NCBI GenBank assembly: GCA_963698395.1
Contig: CAVOQQ010000003.1
Coordinates: forward strand, 620,001 to 684,000
Length of the DNA stretch: 64,000 bases
Source: JBBQUN01 sp963698395
GTDB taxonomy: Bacteria > Actinomycetota > Acidimicrobiia > Acidimicrobiales > SZUA-35
Reading direction: 5' to 3'
Shown here: positions 7,857 to 15,535 of the stretch, one piece after another
Layout of the letters: the number at the start of each line of letters is the position of its first letter
Position numbering within the stretch: position 1 is the stretch's first letter
The notes under the pieces: generated by a model
Databases searched by the model: none
Told to the model about the DNA's origin: nothing
What the model saw: only the letters and a program-made list of their open reading frames with translations
Made by a program: the position numbers and the translations under genes

Positions 7857-8638
7857 CCGAGCCGGAGGCGAGCCAAGTCACCGAGCCGGAGGCGAACCAG
7901 TTGACCGAGCCGGAGGCGAACCAGTTGACCGAGCCGGAGGCGAACCAGTTGACCGAGCCGGAGGCGAACCAGTTGACCGAGCCGGAGGCGAACCAGTTGA
8001 CCGAGCCGGCGGCGAACCGGTTGACCGAGCCGGAGGTTGGGGTCGGGCCGCATCCGAAGCCCTGGCCGGTCGGTGAACAGTTCGATCCGGAACTCCTGGC
8101 CGGGGGTGATCGACGCAATGTGGTTGATCACTATCGCTATTGGTCGCTCGAAGCCATCGTGGCCGACCTCGATCAGCGCCGCCATACCTTTCACGTCGCC
8201 ATCGAGAATTGGCAGCACGACCTGAACATCGGCACCGTCGTGCGTACGGCCAACGCGTTCCTGGCCGCGGAGGTCCACATCGTCGGCAAGAAGCGTTGGA
8301 ATCGCCGTGGCGCCATGGTGACGGACCGTTATCAGCACGTGCGACATCATCCGACGGCCGAGGATCTCGCCGACTGGGCTCGGGAACAGAGCCTGCCGAT
8401 GGTGGGCATCGACAACCTCCCCGGGTCGACTCCGCTCGAGGTCGGGAGCTTGCCGATGGCCTGTGTGCTCGTGTTCGGCCAGGAGGGGCCCGGCCTGTCG
8501 GACTCGATGCGACCGTTGCTCGATCAGACCCGATCGATCGCCCAGTTCGGGTCCACCCGCTCGATCAACGCCGGTGTGGCGTCGGGGATCGCCATGCATG
8601 CATGGATCGCCCAACACGCCACCCTGCCACCGACCTGA
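7853..8638 (+). CDS. TrmH/SpoU-family RNA 2'-O-methyltransferase with an N-terminal octapeptide repeat
   Basis: A 261-residue protein. The C-terminal ~180 residues are a SPOUT methyltransferase with DLNIGTVVRTANAFLA, VLVFGQEGPGL and STRSINAGVASGIAM, the three SpoU motifs that bind AdoMet and form the trefoil knot. The first ~62 residues are about seven copies of TEPEANQL encoded by the 24-bp tandem array. The non-repetitive protein resumes at TEPEVGVGPHPKPWP, so the repeat looks like an expansion of the first codons after the start. Every later unit also supplies a TTG that could serve as a start codon. Target RNA is unknown. Confidence 0.88.
   Translation: MTEPEASQVTEPEANQLTEPEANQLTEPEANQLTEPEANQLTEPEANQLTEPAANRLTEPEVGVGPHPKPWPVGEQFDPELLAGGDRRNVVDHYRYWSLEAIVADLDQRRHTFHVAIENWQHDLNIGTVVRTANAFLAAEVHIVGKKRWNRRGAMVTDRYQHVRHHPTAEDLADWAREQSLPMVGIDNLPGSTPLEVGSLPMACVLVFGQEGPGLSDSMRPLLDQTRSIAQFGSTRSINAGVASGIAMHAWIAQHATLPPT
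7856..8040 (+). repeat. 24-bp tandem array A, seven full units plus a partial one
   Basis: Units start ACCGAGCCGGAGGCG at 7856, 7880, 7904, 7928, 7952, 7976 and 8000, and a truncated unit begins at 8024. Units 2-6 are identical; units 1 and 7 carry a few substitutions. The period is a multiple of three, so the trmH frame stays open and each unit from the third on repeats the TGA that ends ybaK, in the ybaK frame. Confidence 0.97.
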
Positions 8639-8742
8639 CCCAGTCCTTCGGCGAGGTGCCCGCGCTGCGTGGTGCCGGCCTCGAAGTCGACGAGGGTCAG
8701 ATCGCGCCCCGCCAGAACCGGGCGCCCCTCGCCTGATCGTCG

Positions 8743-9387
8743 TCAGCCGTTGCGGCGAGCCACCAACACCGTGTCGTGAATGGTGACCGAACGGCCTTCG
8801 GGGTCGGTGGCCTCACGGGGCCGTGCGTCGGCAGCGATCACGGTCCAGTCGTCATCGAGCAACGCGGCGACGTCGTCGGCGGTGTAGAAGAATTCGGGCA
8901 CCTTCGGACGTCGAACCGTGGTCTCCAGGTCGGAGGGATGGTGAGCCACGATCTGCAACATGCCACCCGGCGCCACCGCATCGATACAGCGCTCGAACAG
9001 CGGGGTACGGTCGGCCGGCCCGAAGTGCATGAAATGCAGGGCCACCAGATCGAACGGACCGTCGGGCAATGGTGAGGCGAGGATGTCGAGGTGGGTCCAC
9101 TCGATGCGCTCGGCGACACCGCGCCGCTCGGCCTCACGGCGGCCGCGATCGAGAGCGACGGTTGAGATGTCGAGCGCGGTCACCGACCAACCTTGCTCGG
9201 CCAGCCAGACGGCGTCGGCCCCTTCGCCGGCGCCGACGTCGAGCGCTCGTCCCGGCTCGAGACCGGCAGTGTCGGTGATGAGGTGTGGATTCGGGTTACC
9301 ACTCCAAACCTGGTCGGCAGCGGCATAACGAGCATCCCAGAAGGCTTGGTCCATGACAGGCAGCCCGGGATCGGATGGCGAAGTCAT
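8743..9387 (-). CDS. Class I SAM-dependent methyltransferase
   Basis: A 214-residue methyltransferase. Motif I is ALDVGAGEGADAVWLAEQGW, followed by VTALDIS (motif II acid) and FDLVALHFMHF (motif IV region). The N-terminus DQAFWDARYAAADQVWSGNPN is typical of TehB/UbiE-like small-molecule methyltransferases of actinobacteria. Substrate is unknown. The ATG at 9387 has a TAGTGT box 7 nt upstream (9400-9395), supporting both the start and a promoter separate from hsp20. Confidence 0.85.
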   Translation of the reverse strand: MTSPSDPGLPVMDQAFWDARYAAADQVWSGNPNPHLITDTAGLEPGRALDVGAGEGADAVWLAEQGWSVTALDISTVALDRGRREAERRGVAERIEWTHLDILASPLPDGPFDLVALHFMHFGPADRTPLFERCIDAVAPGGMLQIVAHHPSDLETTVRRPKVPEFFYTADDVAALLDDDWTVIAADARPREATDPEGRSVTIHDTVLVARRNG

Positions 9388-9422
9388 GGGCGGAACACTA
9401 GCGACACCATTCGCTGGAGAAC

Positions 9423-9466
9423 GAGAGCGGGCTCGACCGCCGATGTCGACGATCGAGCCCGCTCTC
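9423..9466 (-). terminator. Perfect 14-bp hairpin between hsp20 and methyltransferase gene
   Basis: GAGAGCGGGCTCGA (9423-9436) and TCGAGCCCGCTCTC (9453-9466) are perfect inverted repeats with a 16-nt loop. It lies 93 nt past the hsp20 stop in the direction of transcription. There is no long T-run, so it may be a factor-assisted or weak terminator. Confidence 0.65.
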
Positions 9467-9558
9467 CCTTGCTACCCCAACACGGATGCCGGATCAGGTG
9501 TCCGGCCGAGTGCCCGGCCCCGGGTGTTCGGTTCGGCCGGGCTTGCGGCGGCCTGGTC

Positions 9559-9984
9559 TCAGGCCGACGTCGTCTCGACGTCGATGGCGGGTTGGGCGCC
9601 GCCGCCGATCGAGATCTTCTTGGGTTTCGCCCTTGCCGATACCGGCAGACGAAGCGTCAAGACACCGTCGGAGAAGTCGGCTTCGATGCCTTCGACATCG
9701 AGGCTGTCACCGAGGTGGACCTGGCGCCGGAATGTGCCCTGGGGCCGTTCGCTCATGTAGAGCTGGTCACCCTCTTCACGCTGCCAGTTCCTGGTGGCGG
9801 TGATGGTGAGGACGCTTCGCTCGACGTCGATGTCGATGGAGTCCTTGCCGACCCCGGGAAGGTCGACATGAACCCAGACGTCGTCGCCCCTGCGGTAGGC
9901 GTCCATCGGCATCTGGCGGGTGCCCTTGGTGTCTCGGAAGAAGAGATCGAGGTCGCGGAATGGATCGTTTTGCATCAACAACAT
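9559..9984 (-). CDS. Hsp20/alpha-crystallin small heat-shock protein
   Basis: A 141-residue holdase chaperone. The alpha-crystallin domain runs from about residue 28: DDVWVHVDLPGVGKDSIDI, then RQVHLGDSLDVEGIEADFSDGVL split over the final strands, with the conserved GVLTLRLP. A short N-terminal arm (NDPFRDLDLFF) precedes it. The start is the ATG at 9984 because AAGGAG lies 8 nt upstream. It is divergent from a TetR gene and has a strong sigma70-like promoter in the shared region. Confidence 0.92.
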   Translation of the reverse strand: MLLMQNDPFRDLDLFFRDTKGTRQMPMDAYRRGDDVWVHVDLPGVGKDSIDIDVERSVLTITATRNWQREEGDQLYMSERPQGTFRRQVHLGDSLDVEGIEADFSDGVLTLRLPVSARAKPKKISIGGGAQPAIDVETTSA

Positions 9985-10084
9985 GGGGTACTCCTTCGTT
10001 CGGTGACCGTCGATGGGCCTCGACGATCGACGGTCGACCCGTTCGTGGAAAGGGTGCATGGCCGTCGAGGCGATAGAGAAAGTA

Positions 10085-10144
10085 TTTCACTATTCCTGAT
10101 TGCTTGTCAACATAGTTGATGGTCAGTCACTCAAGAACTATGTT
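10085..10144. promoter_or_regulatory. hsp20/TetR divergent control region
   Basis: Plus strand: TTGATG (10116-10121), 17 nt, TATGTT (10139-10144), 7 nt, ATG 10152 of the TetR gene. Minus strand: TTGACA (10110-10105) and an AATACT-like -10 near 10085, directed at hsp20. The perfect palindrome TCAAC-ATA-GTTGA (10107-10119) overlaps both -35 boxes and is a good operator candidate. ACTCAAG at 10129-10135 with an imperfect TTGA partner resembles half of an HspR (HAIR) site. Confidence 0.6.
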
Positions 10145-10151
10145 CGTCGGC

Positions 10152-10706
10152 ATGGCGCCACCAGCCCGGCTCACCCCGAAGATCGTCACCCTCGCGGCGA
10201 TCGATCTGATCGATACGCATGGCTTCGATGCCCTCAGCCTGTCAGCGGTGGCCGACGACCTCGACGTGGTCACCTCGGCGCTCTATACCCACTGTCGGGG
10301 GCTCGATGGCCTTCGGCACCTGGTGGCCGTCACCGCCACCCAGAACCTGACGGCGACGGTGCGCAACGCGGCCATCGGAACCGCCGGCAGTACGGCGCTC
10401 AACGCCATCGGGTCGGCGTATCGCTCCTTCGCCCTCACCTACCCCGGCCAGTTCGCCTCGACGCTTCGACCGCCCGAGGCCGTCGACGACGAGCTGATCG
10501 ACGCGAACGCTTCCCTGCTCGATGTCTTCACCCTCGTCTATGCCGCCAGCGGGTTGACGCCCGCTGACTCACGGCTTGCGGCGCGCAGCCTTCGCAGCGC
10601 GATCCACGGCTTCTTGGCCTTGGAGCATTGTTCGGGTACCTCGTCGGAGCACGCGGCGGAGTTCCAGTATCTCCTCGACGCCTTGCAGCGCGGCCTGTCG
10701 GCCTGA
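10152..10706 (+). CDS. TetR-family transcriptional regulator
   Basis: A protein of about 184 residues. The N-terminal helix-turn-helix is LTPKIVTLAAIDLIDTHG... followed by LSLSAVADDLDVVTSALYTH, then a C-terminal TetR ligand domain (SAIHGFLALEHCSG). I chose ATG 10152 because a complete promoter (TTGATG-17-TATGTT) ends 7 nt upstream, so the message is probably leaderless. An ATG at 10119 would place the promoter inside the gene. The stop codon (GGC CTG TCG GCC TGA) is inside the first unit of tandem array B. It probably controls itself and hsp20 through the palindrome between them. Confidence 0.8.
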   Translation: MAPPARLTPKIVTLAAIDLIDTHGFDALSLSAVADDLDVVTSALYTHCRGLDGLRHLVAVTATQNLTATVRNAAIGTAGSTALNAIGSAYRSFALTYPGQFASTLRPPEAVDDELIDANASLLDVFTLVYAASGLTPADSRLAARSLRSAIHGFLALEHCSGTSSEHAAEFQYLLDALQRGLSA

Positions 10707-10800
10707 GACAACAACGGCCTGTCGGCCTGAGACAACAACGGCCTGTCGGCCTGAGACAACAACGGCCTGTCGGCCTGAGACAACAACGGCCTGTCGGCCG
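10692..10800 (+). repeat. 24-bp tandem array B, four full units plus half
   Basis: Units start at 10692, 10716, 10740 and 10764, with a 12-nt part at 10788. Each unit is GGCCTGTCGGCCTGAGAC followed by AACAAC. The first unit begins in the last codons of the TetR gene and contains its TGA stop; later units repeat that stop in frame. GGCC-TGTC-GGCC in each unit can form a small hairpin. Confidence 0.97.
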
Positions 10801-10818
10801 GGGCCGGGGGTGCCGTGA

Positions 10819-11904
10819 TCAGGGAGCGATGAGGACGAACTCGATGCGACGGTTGGCGGCTCGTGCCTCGTCGGTGTCGAAGGGCACGACTCGGGGACGG
10901 GTTTCGCCGTAACCGACCGGCACGAGCTCGGCCTCGACGCCGCGGTCTTGGAGTTCGGCGACCACGGTGGCCGCTCGCTCGGCACCGAGTTGCCGATTGG
11001 CCTGGTCGGACCCTCGGTCGTCGGTGTGGCCACCCACTTCGATGACCGCATCGGGGAATGGCTCGAGCAGAGCGGCGACCGCATCGAGGGTGGCCTGTGA
11101 TTCGTCGTCGATCTGGCTGGATCCGGAGGCGAACTCGATCGGCTCGGCAGCGAGGAGCTCGTCGAGGTCGATCTCGATCCGGGGAATCTCGAGCCGGCGG
11201 AACCGGAAGTCGACAGCGGCCATGGCAGGGTCGAGTCGATCGAACGCAACGCGAAGCTGCTCGCCGATCTCCGGCCTGGTCGATTCCAGGTTGACGGCCA
11301 CCGTGGCGGGCGTGGGCACTGCGGGATCGACGGTCACGGCTCCCGTGATCTGGTCGGCCACGTAGACGGTCTGGACGGCTTCCAGAATGGCCGTTGCGGT
11401 GACGGCGTCGACGACGGAGCCCGAGAGTGTCACCTGGCTGGTCGTTCCGACGATGAGCACCTCGGCCGAAGCGCCGGGCGTCGCCACCACGGTCTGGTCG
11501 ATCACCTGATCGACACCCGGTAGGTCGCTCACCAGGCGGGCAATCACCCGTTGCGAGGCTTCGTCGGGCACCGATCCCGTGAGCGTGACCACGCGGTCGA
11601 GCGTCTCGGCCTGGACATCGGGATAGCCGGAGGAGGCAAGGAGGTCGACGACCGCGCCGGACGTGGCCGGAGGGGGCAGGGTGGTCGTGGTGGTGGCCAC
11701 CTCTACGTCGAGGCGCTCGCTCGACACGAGTCCGGCTCGGGCCAGTCGATCGCGGACATCGGCCGACTGGGGGAGCCCCCCGAAGGCGAACGAGAAGAGG
11801 AACACGGCCAGGGCGAGCCGGGTGATCATCCAGAGCGAGACACCGGTTCCCTCCGCCGGCTTGCCACCTCGCCGTCGGGGGCCCGTGGAGGCGTCGTGAA
11901 TCAA
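10819..11904 (-). CDS. ArfA-like membrane-anchored BON/OmpA-domain protein
   Basis: A 361-residue protein with a cytoplasmic N-terminus (RRRGGKPAEG), one membrane segment (WMITRLALAVFLFSFAFGG), a Thr-rich linker, BON-like repeats (VVTLTGSVPDEASQRVIARL; QVTLSGSVVDAVTATAILEA) and a C-terminal OmpA domain (IEVGGHTDDRGSDQANRQLG ... PVGYGETRPR) that binds peptidoglycan. The order TM-BON-OmpA matches ArfA (Rv0899) of mycobacteria. The start is a TTG that overlaps the stop of the upstream gene by 4 nt. Probable role: cell-envelope anchoring or stability. Confidence 0.82.
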   Translation of the reverse strand: MIHDASTGPRRRGGKPAEGTGVSLWMITRLALAVFLFSFAFGGLPQSADVRDRLARAGLVSSERLDVEVATTTTTLPPPATSGAVVDLLASSGYPDVQAETLDRVVTLTGSVPDEASQRVIARLVSDLPGVDQVIDQTVVATPGASAEVLIVGTTSQVTLSGSVVDAVTATAILEAVQTVYVADQITGAVTVDPAVPTPATVAVNLESTRPEIGEQLRVAFDRLDPAMAAVDFRFRRLEIPRIEIDLDELLAAEPIEFASGSSQIDDESQATLDAVAALLEPFPDAVIEVGGHTDDRGSDQANRQLGAERAATVVAELQDRGVEAELVPVGYGETRPRVVPFDTDEARAANRRIEFVLIAP

Positions 11905-12500
11905 GCGGCAGTCTCGGGATCGGCGACACTGGGGTAGCGCCGCGAGCGGATCACCATTTCCGCCGCCGTCGCCAGCCCGACGACCACCGTGAGGATCATC
12001 ACGTAGCGTGCGACGTCTTTGACGATGTCGGGGAGTCCACCCGGCGGTTCTTTCAGGAGTTCGGCGAAGAAGGCATCGGCCGCCTGTGCCGGTGTGGTGG
12101 CGGCAGCAGCAGCCTTCTCTGCTCGAGCGAACCCGTCGAAGTAGTCATCGGAGACCGATCCCTTGACTTCGCCTTCGAGGCCGAACACGAGGACGGCGTC
12201 GACGTCGGCCAGCTGACGCACCCGGAGAGCGTAGGCCTCGGCGTCGGGTTCCGGGTCGGCGGGTGCCGCGATGACCATGTTCACGCCACGCGCCCGAGCC
12301 GCATCGACGACCCCCACCAGTTCGGCGGCGTCGAAGTCGCGGCCGGGTGCGATGTACACACCGTCGGTCGCGCCAGAGACCACGTCGGCCGGGGGCTCGG
12401 CACCAGCAGGAGCAGCAATGAGGAGGGCAAGGACGGCAAGCACGCCTATCAAGCGTGCGACCGTCCGTGATCGCAGACACGACATCTGCGCCAGTCTCAC
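11901..12500 (-). CDS. Secreted/membrane protein, TPM- or Rv1476-like, paired with the ArfA-like gene
   Basis: A 199-residue protein with a signal peptide (LIGVLAVLALLIAAPAGA) and a C-terminal membrane segment (YVMILTVVVGLATAAEMVI), leaving an extracytoplasmic domain of ~130 residues. The pattern DGVYIAPGRDFDAAELVGVV ... ARARGVNMVIAAPADPEPDA resembles the beta-alpha fold of TPM and Rv1476-like proteins. Function is unknown; the 4-nt overlap with the ArfA-like gene suggests they act together in the envelope. The start is GTG 12500; an ATG at 12485 is possible. Tandem array C lies 38 nt upstream. Confidence 0.65.
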   Translation of the reverse strand: MRLAQMSCLRSRTVARLIGVLAVLALLIAAPAGAEPPADVVSGATDGVYIAPGRDFDAAELVGVVDAARARGVNMVIAAPADPEPDAEAYALRVRQLADVDAVLVFGLEGEVKGSVSDDYFDGFARAEKAAAAATTPAQAADAFFAELLKEPPGGLPDIVKDVARYVMILTVVVGLATAAEMVIRSRRYPSVADPETAA

Positions 12501-12537
12501 ATGACCGAAGCAAAAAGCGGTGCCGTCGACCAGATCT

Positions 12538-12681
12538 GTCTCAGGCCGACAGGCCGGATCGGTCTCAGGCCGACAGGCCGGATCGGTCTCAGGCCGACAG
12601 GCCGGATCGGTCTCAGGCCGACAGGCCGGATCGGTCTCAGGCCGACAGGCCGGATCGGTCTCAGGCCGACAGGCCGGATCG
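12538..12681 (-). repeat. 24-bp tandem array C, six units, same 18-nt core as array B
   Basis: Six perfect units start at 12538, 12562, 12586, 12610, 12634 and 12658. On the plus strand each is GTCTCAGGCCGACAGGCC followed by GGATCG. The 18-nt core is the exact reverse complement of the core of array B, with a different 6-nt spacer. It begins 15 nt past the stop of the coiled-coil gene and has the same orientation relative to that gene as array B has to the TetR gene. Confidence 0.97.
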
Positions 12682-12695
12682 CTCGACTCGGTCGA

Positions 12696-13640
12696 TCAGC
12701 CGAGAATCCAGTCGCGTGACTTGTCGTGGTCGATCTCGGCATGGAAAAAGGCATCGAAGGCCTGCGACTCGAGCTCCTCGGTCTCGTCGTCGGTCTCGAT
12801 CGTCGAGGCATGGGTGCGGCGAGGAACGAGCTTTTCCTTCTGCTGTTTCGCCGTCTTGTTTTCTTCGAGTTCGGCCGCCAGCATCACGGCTCGGGGCGAG
12901 ATGGCCCGCTCATCGGCGACGGGGGCCGCTGTTTCGTCTGCTTCTTCGCCGAAGGGAGCGCTGCTGCGTCCAACAGCTGCCTCGACATCGGCATCACCGA
13001 CATGCTCGACACCGTCGGTGGGATCGACGCCGTCACTGCTCTCGGTGGCGTCCCGCTCCGCAACGGCCCGCTCGGCTGCCGCAGCGCACTCCTGCATGGC
13101 CAAATCGTCCTGACGACGCTGGCGGGCTTCGAGTTCGCGGTCTTGCTCGTGTCGTGCATTCTCGATCTGCTGGAAGGCCTCGTGCAGTGCACGAACCTCC
13201 TCACGCAATGCCGAGACCTCGACCGTGAGTTCGCTGCGATCGGACATCAGCTGCACCGCGTCGCTGCGGATCTTCGCCAGCTGATCCACGATGGCGGCGA
13301 CTTCGACGGTGAGTTCCTCTCGCTCGAGATGGAGATCGGCAACGGCCTTCCCCGCCTCGGTCTTGTTGATCAACAACATCGCCACTTCTCCTTTGAGTTG
13401 ATCCCGCTCGTTGGCCAAGCCAGCGAGCAGCGTCACGAGAGCATCCTTCTCTCGCTTCATCACTTCGACCGCCGCCTGGGATGCGATCGCCTCGGGCGAG
13501 GTTCCCTGGGTGCGGGCGAGTTGCTCGAGTCGTTTGAAGGCGGCCAGACGCGGCGCGGCCGAGCGCAGAGCGGCCTCGTACTCGGTCACCTTGTGACGAA
13601 GTTCGTCGAGCTCCCTCAGCTCGGCTTCAGATTCTGGCAT
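12696..13640 (-). CDS. Coiled-coil protein of unknown function
   Basis: A 314-residue soluble protein. Residues ~5-190 are long heptad-rich helices (for example MKREKDALVTLLAGLANERD and LREEVRALHEAFQQIENARH), followed by an acidic, low-complexity tail with SDGVDPTDGVEHVGDADVEA and a final DKSRDWILG. No enzymatic motif is seen. The ATG at 13640 is chosen because GGAGACGTA directly precedes it. Long coiled coils of this kind occur in DivIVA-like or chromosome-associated scaffolds, but no such identity can be claimed. Confidence 0.7.
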   Translation of the reverse strand: MPESEAELRELDELRHKVTEYEAALRSAAPRLAAFKRLEQLARTQGTSPEAIASQAAVEVMKREKDALVTLLAGLANERDQLKGEVAMLLINKTEAGKAVADLHLEREELTVEVAAIVDQLAKIRSDAVQLMSDRSELTVEVSALREEVRALHEAFQQIENARHEQDRELEARQRRQDDLAMQECAAAAERAVAERDATESSDGVDPTDGVEHVGDADVEAAVGRSSAPFGEEADETAAPVADERAISPRAVMLAAELEENKTAKQQKEKLVPRRTHASTIETDDETEELESQAFDAFFHAEIDHDKSRDWILG

Positions 13641-13738
13641 TACGTCTCCTCGCGACTTGCCGTTCCTTTCGGTCCGAGACGAGAAGAAGTGAGGAGTTTC
13701 GTGGCGATCACGAGGGCAAACGCATCGAGCGCTCGCTG

Positions 13739-14449
13739 TCAGCGGCCGAACATCATCATCCACTGCTCGATCGAGTTGGGCCGATAGACGACGTTGGTCG
13801 ACCGAGTGACGCCCATGCTCTGGTGCGGTTCGTGGTGATACTGGTGGCCGGGGTAGAGAACGGCCTGGTCAGGGACCTTCGCGAGGCGATCGGTGAGCGA
13901 GTGGTAGAGCTCTTCGGGGCTTCCGCCCGGAAGGTCGGTGCGACCACAACCGTCGAGGAACAACGTGTCGCCCGAGACCAGCCGGTCCTGCACGAGGAAG
14001 CACTGGCTCCCGGGCGTGTGCCCGGGGGTGTGGATCAGTTCGATGTCGATCGTTCCGACGGTGACGATGTCACCCGATGCGTGGGTGACGAGATCGTCGG
14101 AGACACCGGTCGTCTTCGTGACGAATTCGGCCTCCGGGGCCTGCACGTGAACCGGCACATTGACCCGTTCGAGCAGCTGCCCGACACCGTCGATCGAGTA
14201 ACCCATCATGTTCCCGCCGACATGATCGGCGTGGTAATGCGTGGCAAGGACGCCGGTGAGGCGCATCTCGTCTTCGTCGAGGATGGCGAGCAGCGAGTCG
14301 ACGTCGTAGGCGGGGTCGACGACGACGGCTTCGCCGGTCTCGCGGTCGCCGATCAGGTACGCGAAGTTGACCATCTGATGAGCGATGGGGTTCGACGTGG
14401 CGAAGTCTCGGCCAGAGAGCAGCTGACGGAAGTAGAGGCGATCGTCCAT
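13739..14449 (-). CDS. Metallo-beta-lactamase-fold hydrolase (glyoxalase II / persulfide dioxygenase-like)
   Basis: A 236-residue binuclear metal hydrolase with the signature THYHADHVGG, a distal His in ELIHTPGHTPGSQC, the bridging Asp in LVSGDTLFLDGCGRTDLPGG and the last His in LYPGHQYHHEP. The CGRTDLPGG and YPGHQYH motifs are typical of persulfide-dioxygenase (ETHE1)-like and YcbL-like glyoxalase II enzymes. ATG 14449 has a TACGGT box 6 nt upstream (14461-14456). The gene is divergent from pheA, which has its own leaderless promoter. Confidence 0.85.
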   Translation of the reverse strand: MDDRLYFRQLLSGRDFATSNPIAHQMVNFAYLIGDRETGEAVVVDPAYDVDSLLAILDEDEMRLTGVLATHYHADHVGGNMMGYSIDGVGQLLERVNVPVHVQAPEAEFVTKTTGVSDDLVTHASGDIVTVGTIDIELIHTPGHTPGSQCFLVQDRLVSGDTLFLDGCGRTDLPGGSPEELYHSLTDRLAKVPDQAVLYPGHQYHHEPHQSMGVTRSTNVVYRPNSIEQWMMMFGR

Positions 14450-14560
14450 CCTCAGACCGTAGTGGGAAGGATCCCGAACACCGAAACGGTGTGAGTCGGG
14501 CCCGCCCCGACGACGAGAATCCGGCTCGTAGGCGGGCTGCGGGCTCGTAGGCTGGAAGGA

Positions 14561-15535
14561 ATGACTGCAACGACCCGCCGCATCGGTTTCCTCGGGCCCT
14601 TCGGAACGTTCACCGAACAAGCGCTGCGTAGCCAGCCCGACCTGGCCGGCGAAGAACTCGTTCCGATGAGGACGTTCGTCGACATCTTGCTGGCCACACA
14701 GGAAGGTGAACTCGACCTCGGCTTCGTGGCCATCGAGAACGCCATCGAGGGGACGGTCAACGTCACCATGGACACCCTGGCGTTCGACACCACGCTCCTC
14801 ATCCAACGTGAGGTCGTTCTCGACATCGAGATGATGCTGATGGCTGCCCCGGGCACCAACCTCGACAACATCACCATGATTGCTTCGCATCCGGTGGCCA
14901 ACGCCCAGTGCCGCACGTTCCTCAGGGCCAATCTGCCCGACATCCCGGTCGAGGTGGCGAGCTCGACCGCGCAGGCAGCCGAGATGGCGGCCTCGAAGCC
15001 CGGGCTCGCTGCCGTCGGACCGGCAATCGCCGGCGAGCAATACGGACTCGATGTGCTGGCAGCCAACATCGCCGATCACCCCGACAACCAAACCCGCTTC
15101 CTCGTCGTCGGTCGCGACACCATCCCCGCCCCCACCGGACACGACCGCACCACGATCATGATCACCCAGCGCGAGGACAAGCCCGGTTCGCTGGTGTCGA
15201 TTCTCCAAGAGTTCGCCGCACGAGGCATCAACATGTCGCTGCTGATCTCCCGGCCGGCGAAGACCTCGCTCGGCAACTATCACTTCATCATCGATCTGGC
15301 CGGACACATCAACGACGATCTCGTCGCCAGCTGTCTCCAGTCGGTCCGAGCCAAGCATGCCGACGTCAAGTTCCTCGGTTCGTATCCAGCGGCGACCAAC
15401 GGTTCGTCGGCGCTACGAGAGGAAGCGGTCGAGGCGTTCGCCGAGGCGGCCAGTTGGATGGCCGAACTCCGCGAACGCATCGAACCCGGACCCGGACCTG
15501 ACGACGCGCAGACCAACGATCCAGAGGTCGGGTAG
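14561..15535 (+). CDS. pheA: Prephenate dehydratase
   Basis: A 324-residue enzyme converting prephenate to phenylpyruvate for phenylalanine synthesis. The catalytic PDT domain shows IGFLGPFGTFTEQAL, FVAIENAIEGTVNVTMD and the substrate loop NQTRFLVVGR. A C-terminal ACT domain (EDKPGSLVSILQEFAARGIN, then LISRPAKTSLGNYHFIIDL) gives feedback control by phenylalanine. No chorismate mutase domain is present. TAGGCT (14548-14553) lies 7 nt before the ATG. The last 30 residues are a low-complexity tail. Confidence 0.95.
   Translation: MTATTRRIGFLGPFGTFTEQALRSQPDLAGEELVPMRTFVDILLATQEGELDLGFVAIENAIEGTVNVTMDTLAFDTTLLIQREVVLDIEMMLMAAPGTNLDNITMIASHPVANAQCRTFLRANLPDIPVEVASSTAQAAEMAASKPGLAAVGPAIAGEQYGLDVLAANIADHPDNQTRFLVVGRDTIPAPTGHDRTTIMITQREDKPGSLVSILQEFAARGINMSLLISRPAKTSLGNYHFIIDLAGHINDDLVASCLQSVRAKHADVKFLGSYPAATNGSSALREEAVEAFAEAASWMAELRERIEPGPGPDDAQTNDPEVG

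Noticed and set aside
7856..12681. The three tandem arrays as CRISPR arrays
   Set aside because: Units are 24 bp with a constant 6-nt remainder, not repeats separated by unique spacers, and no cas genes are present.
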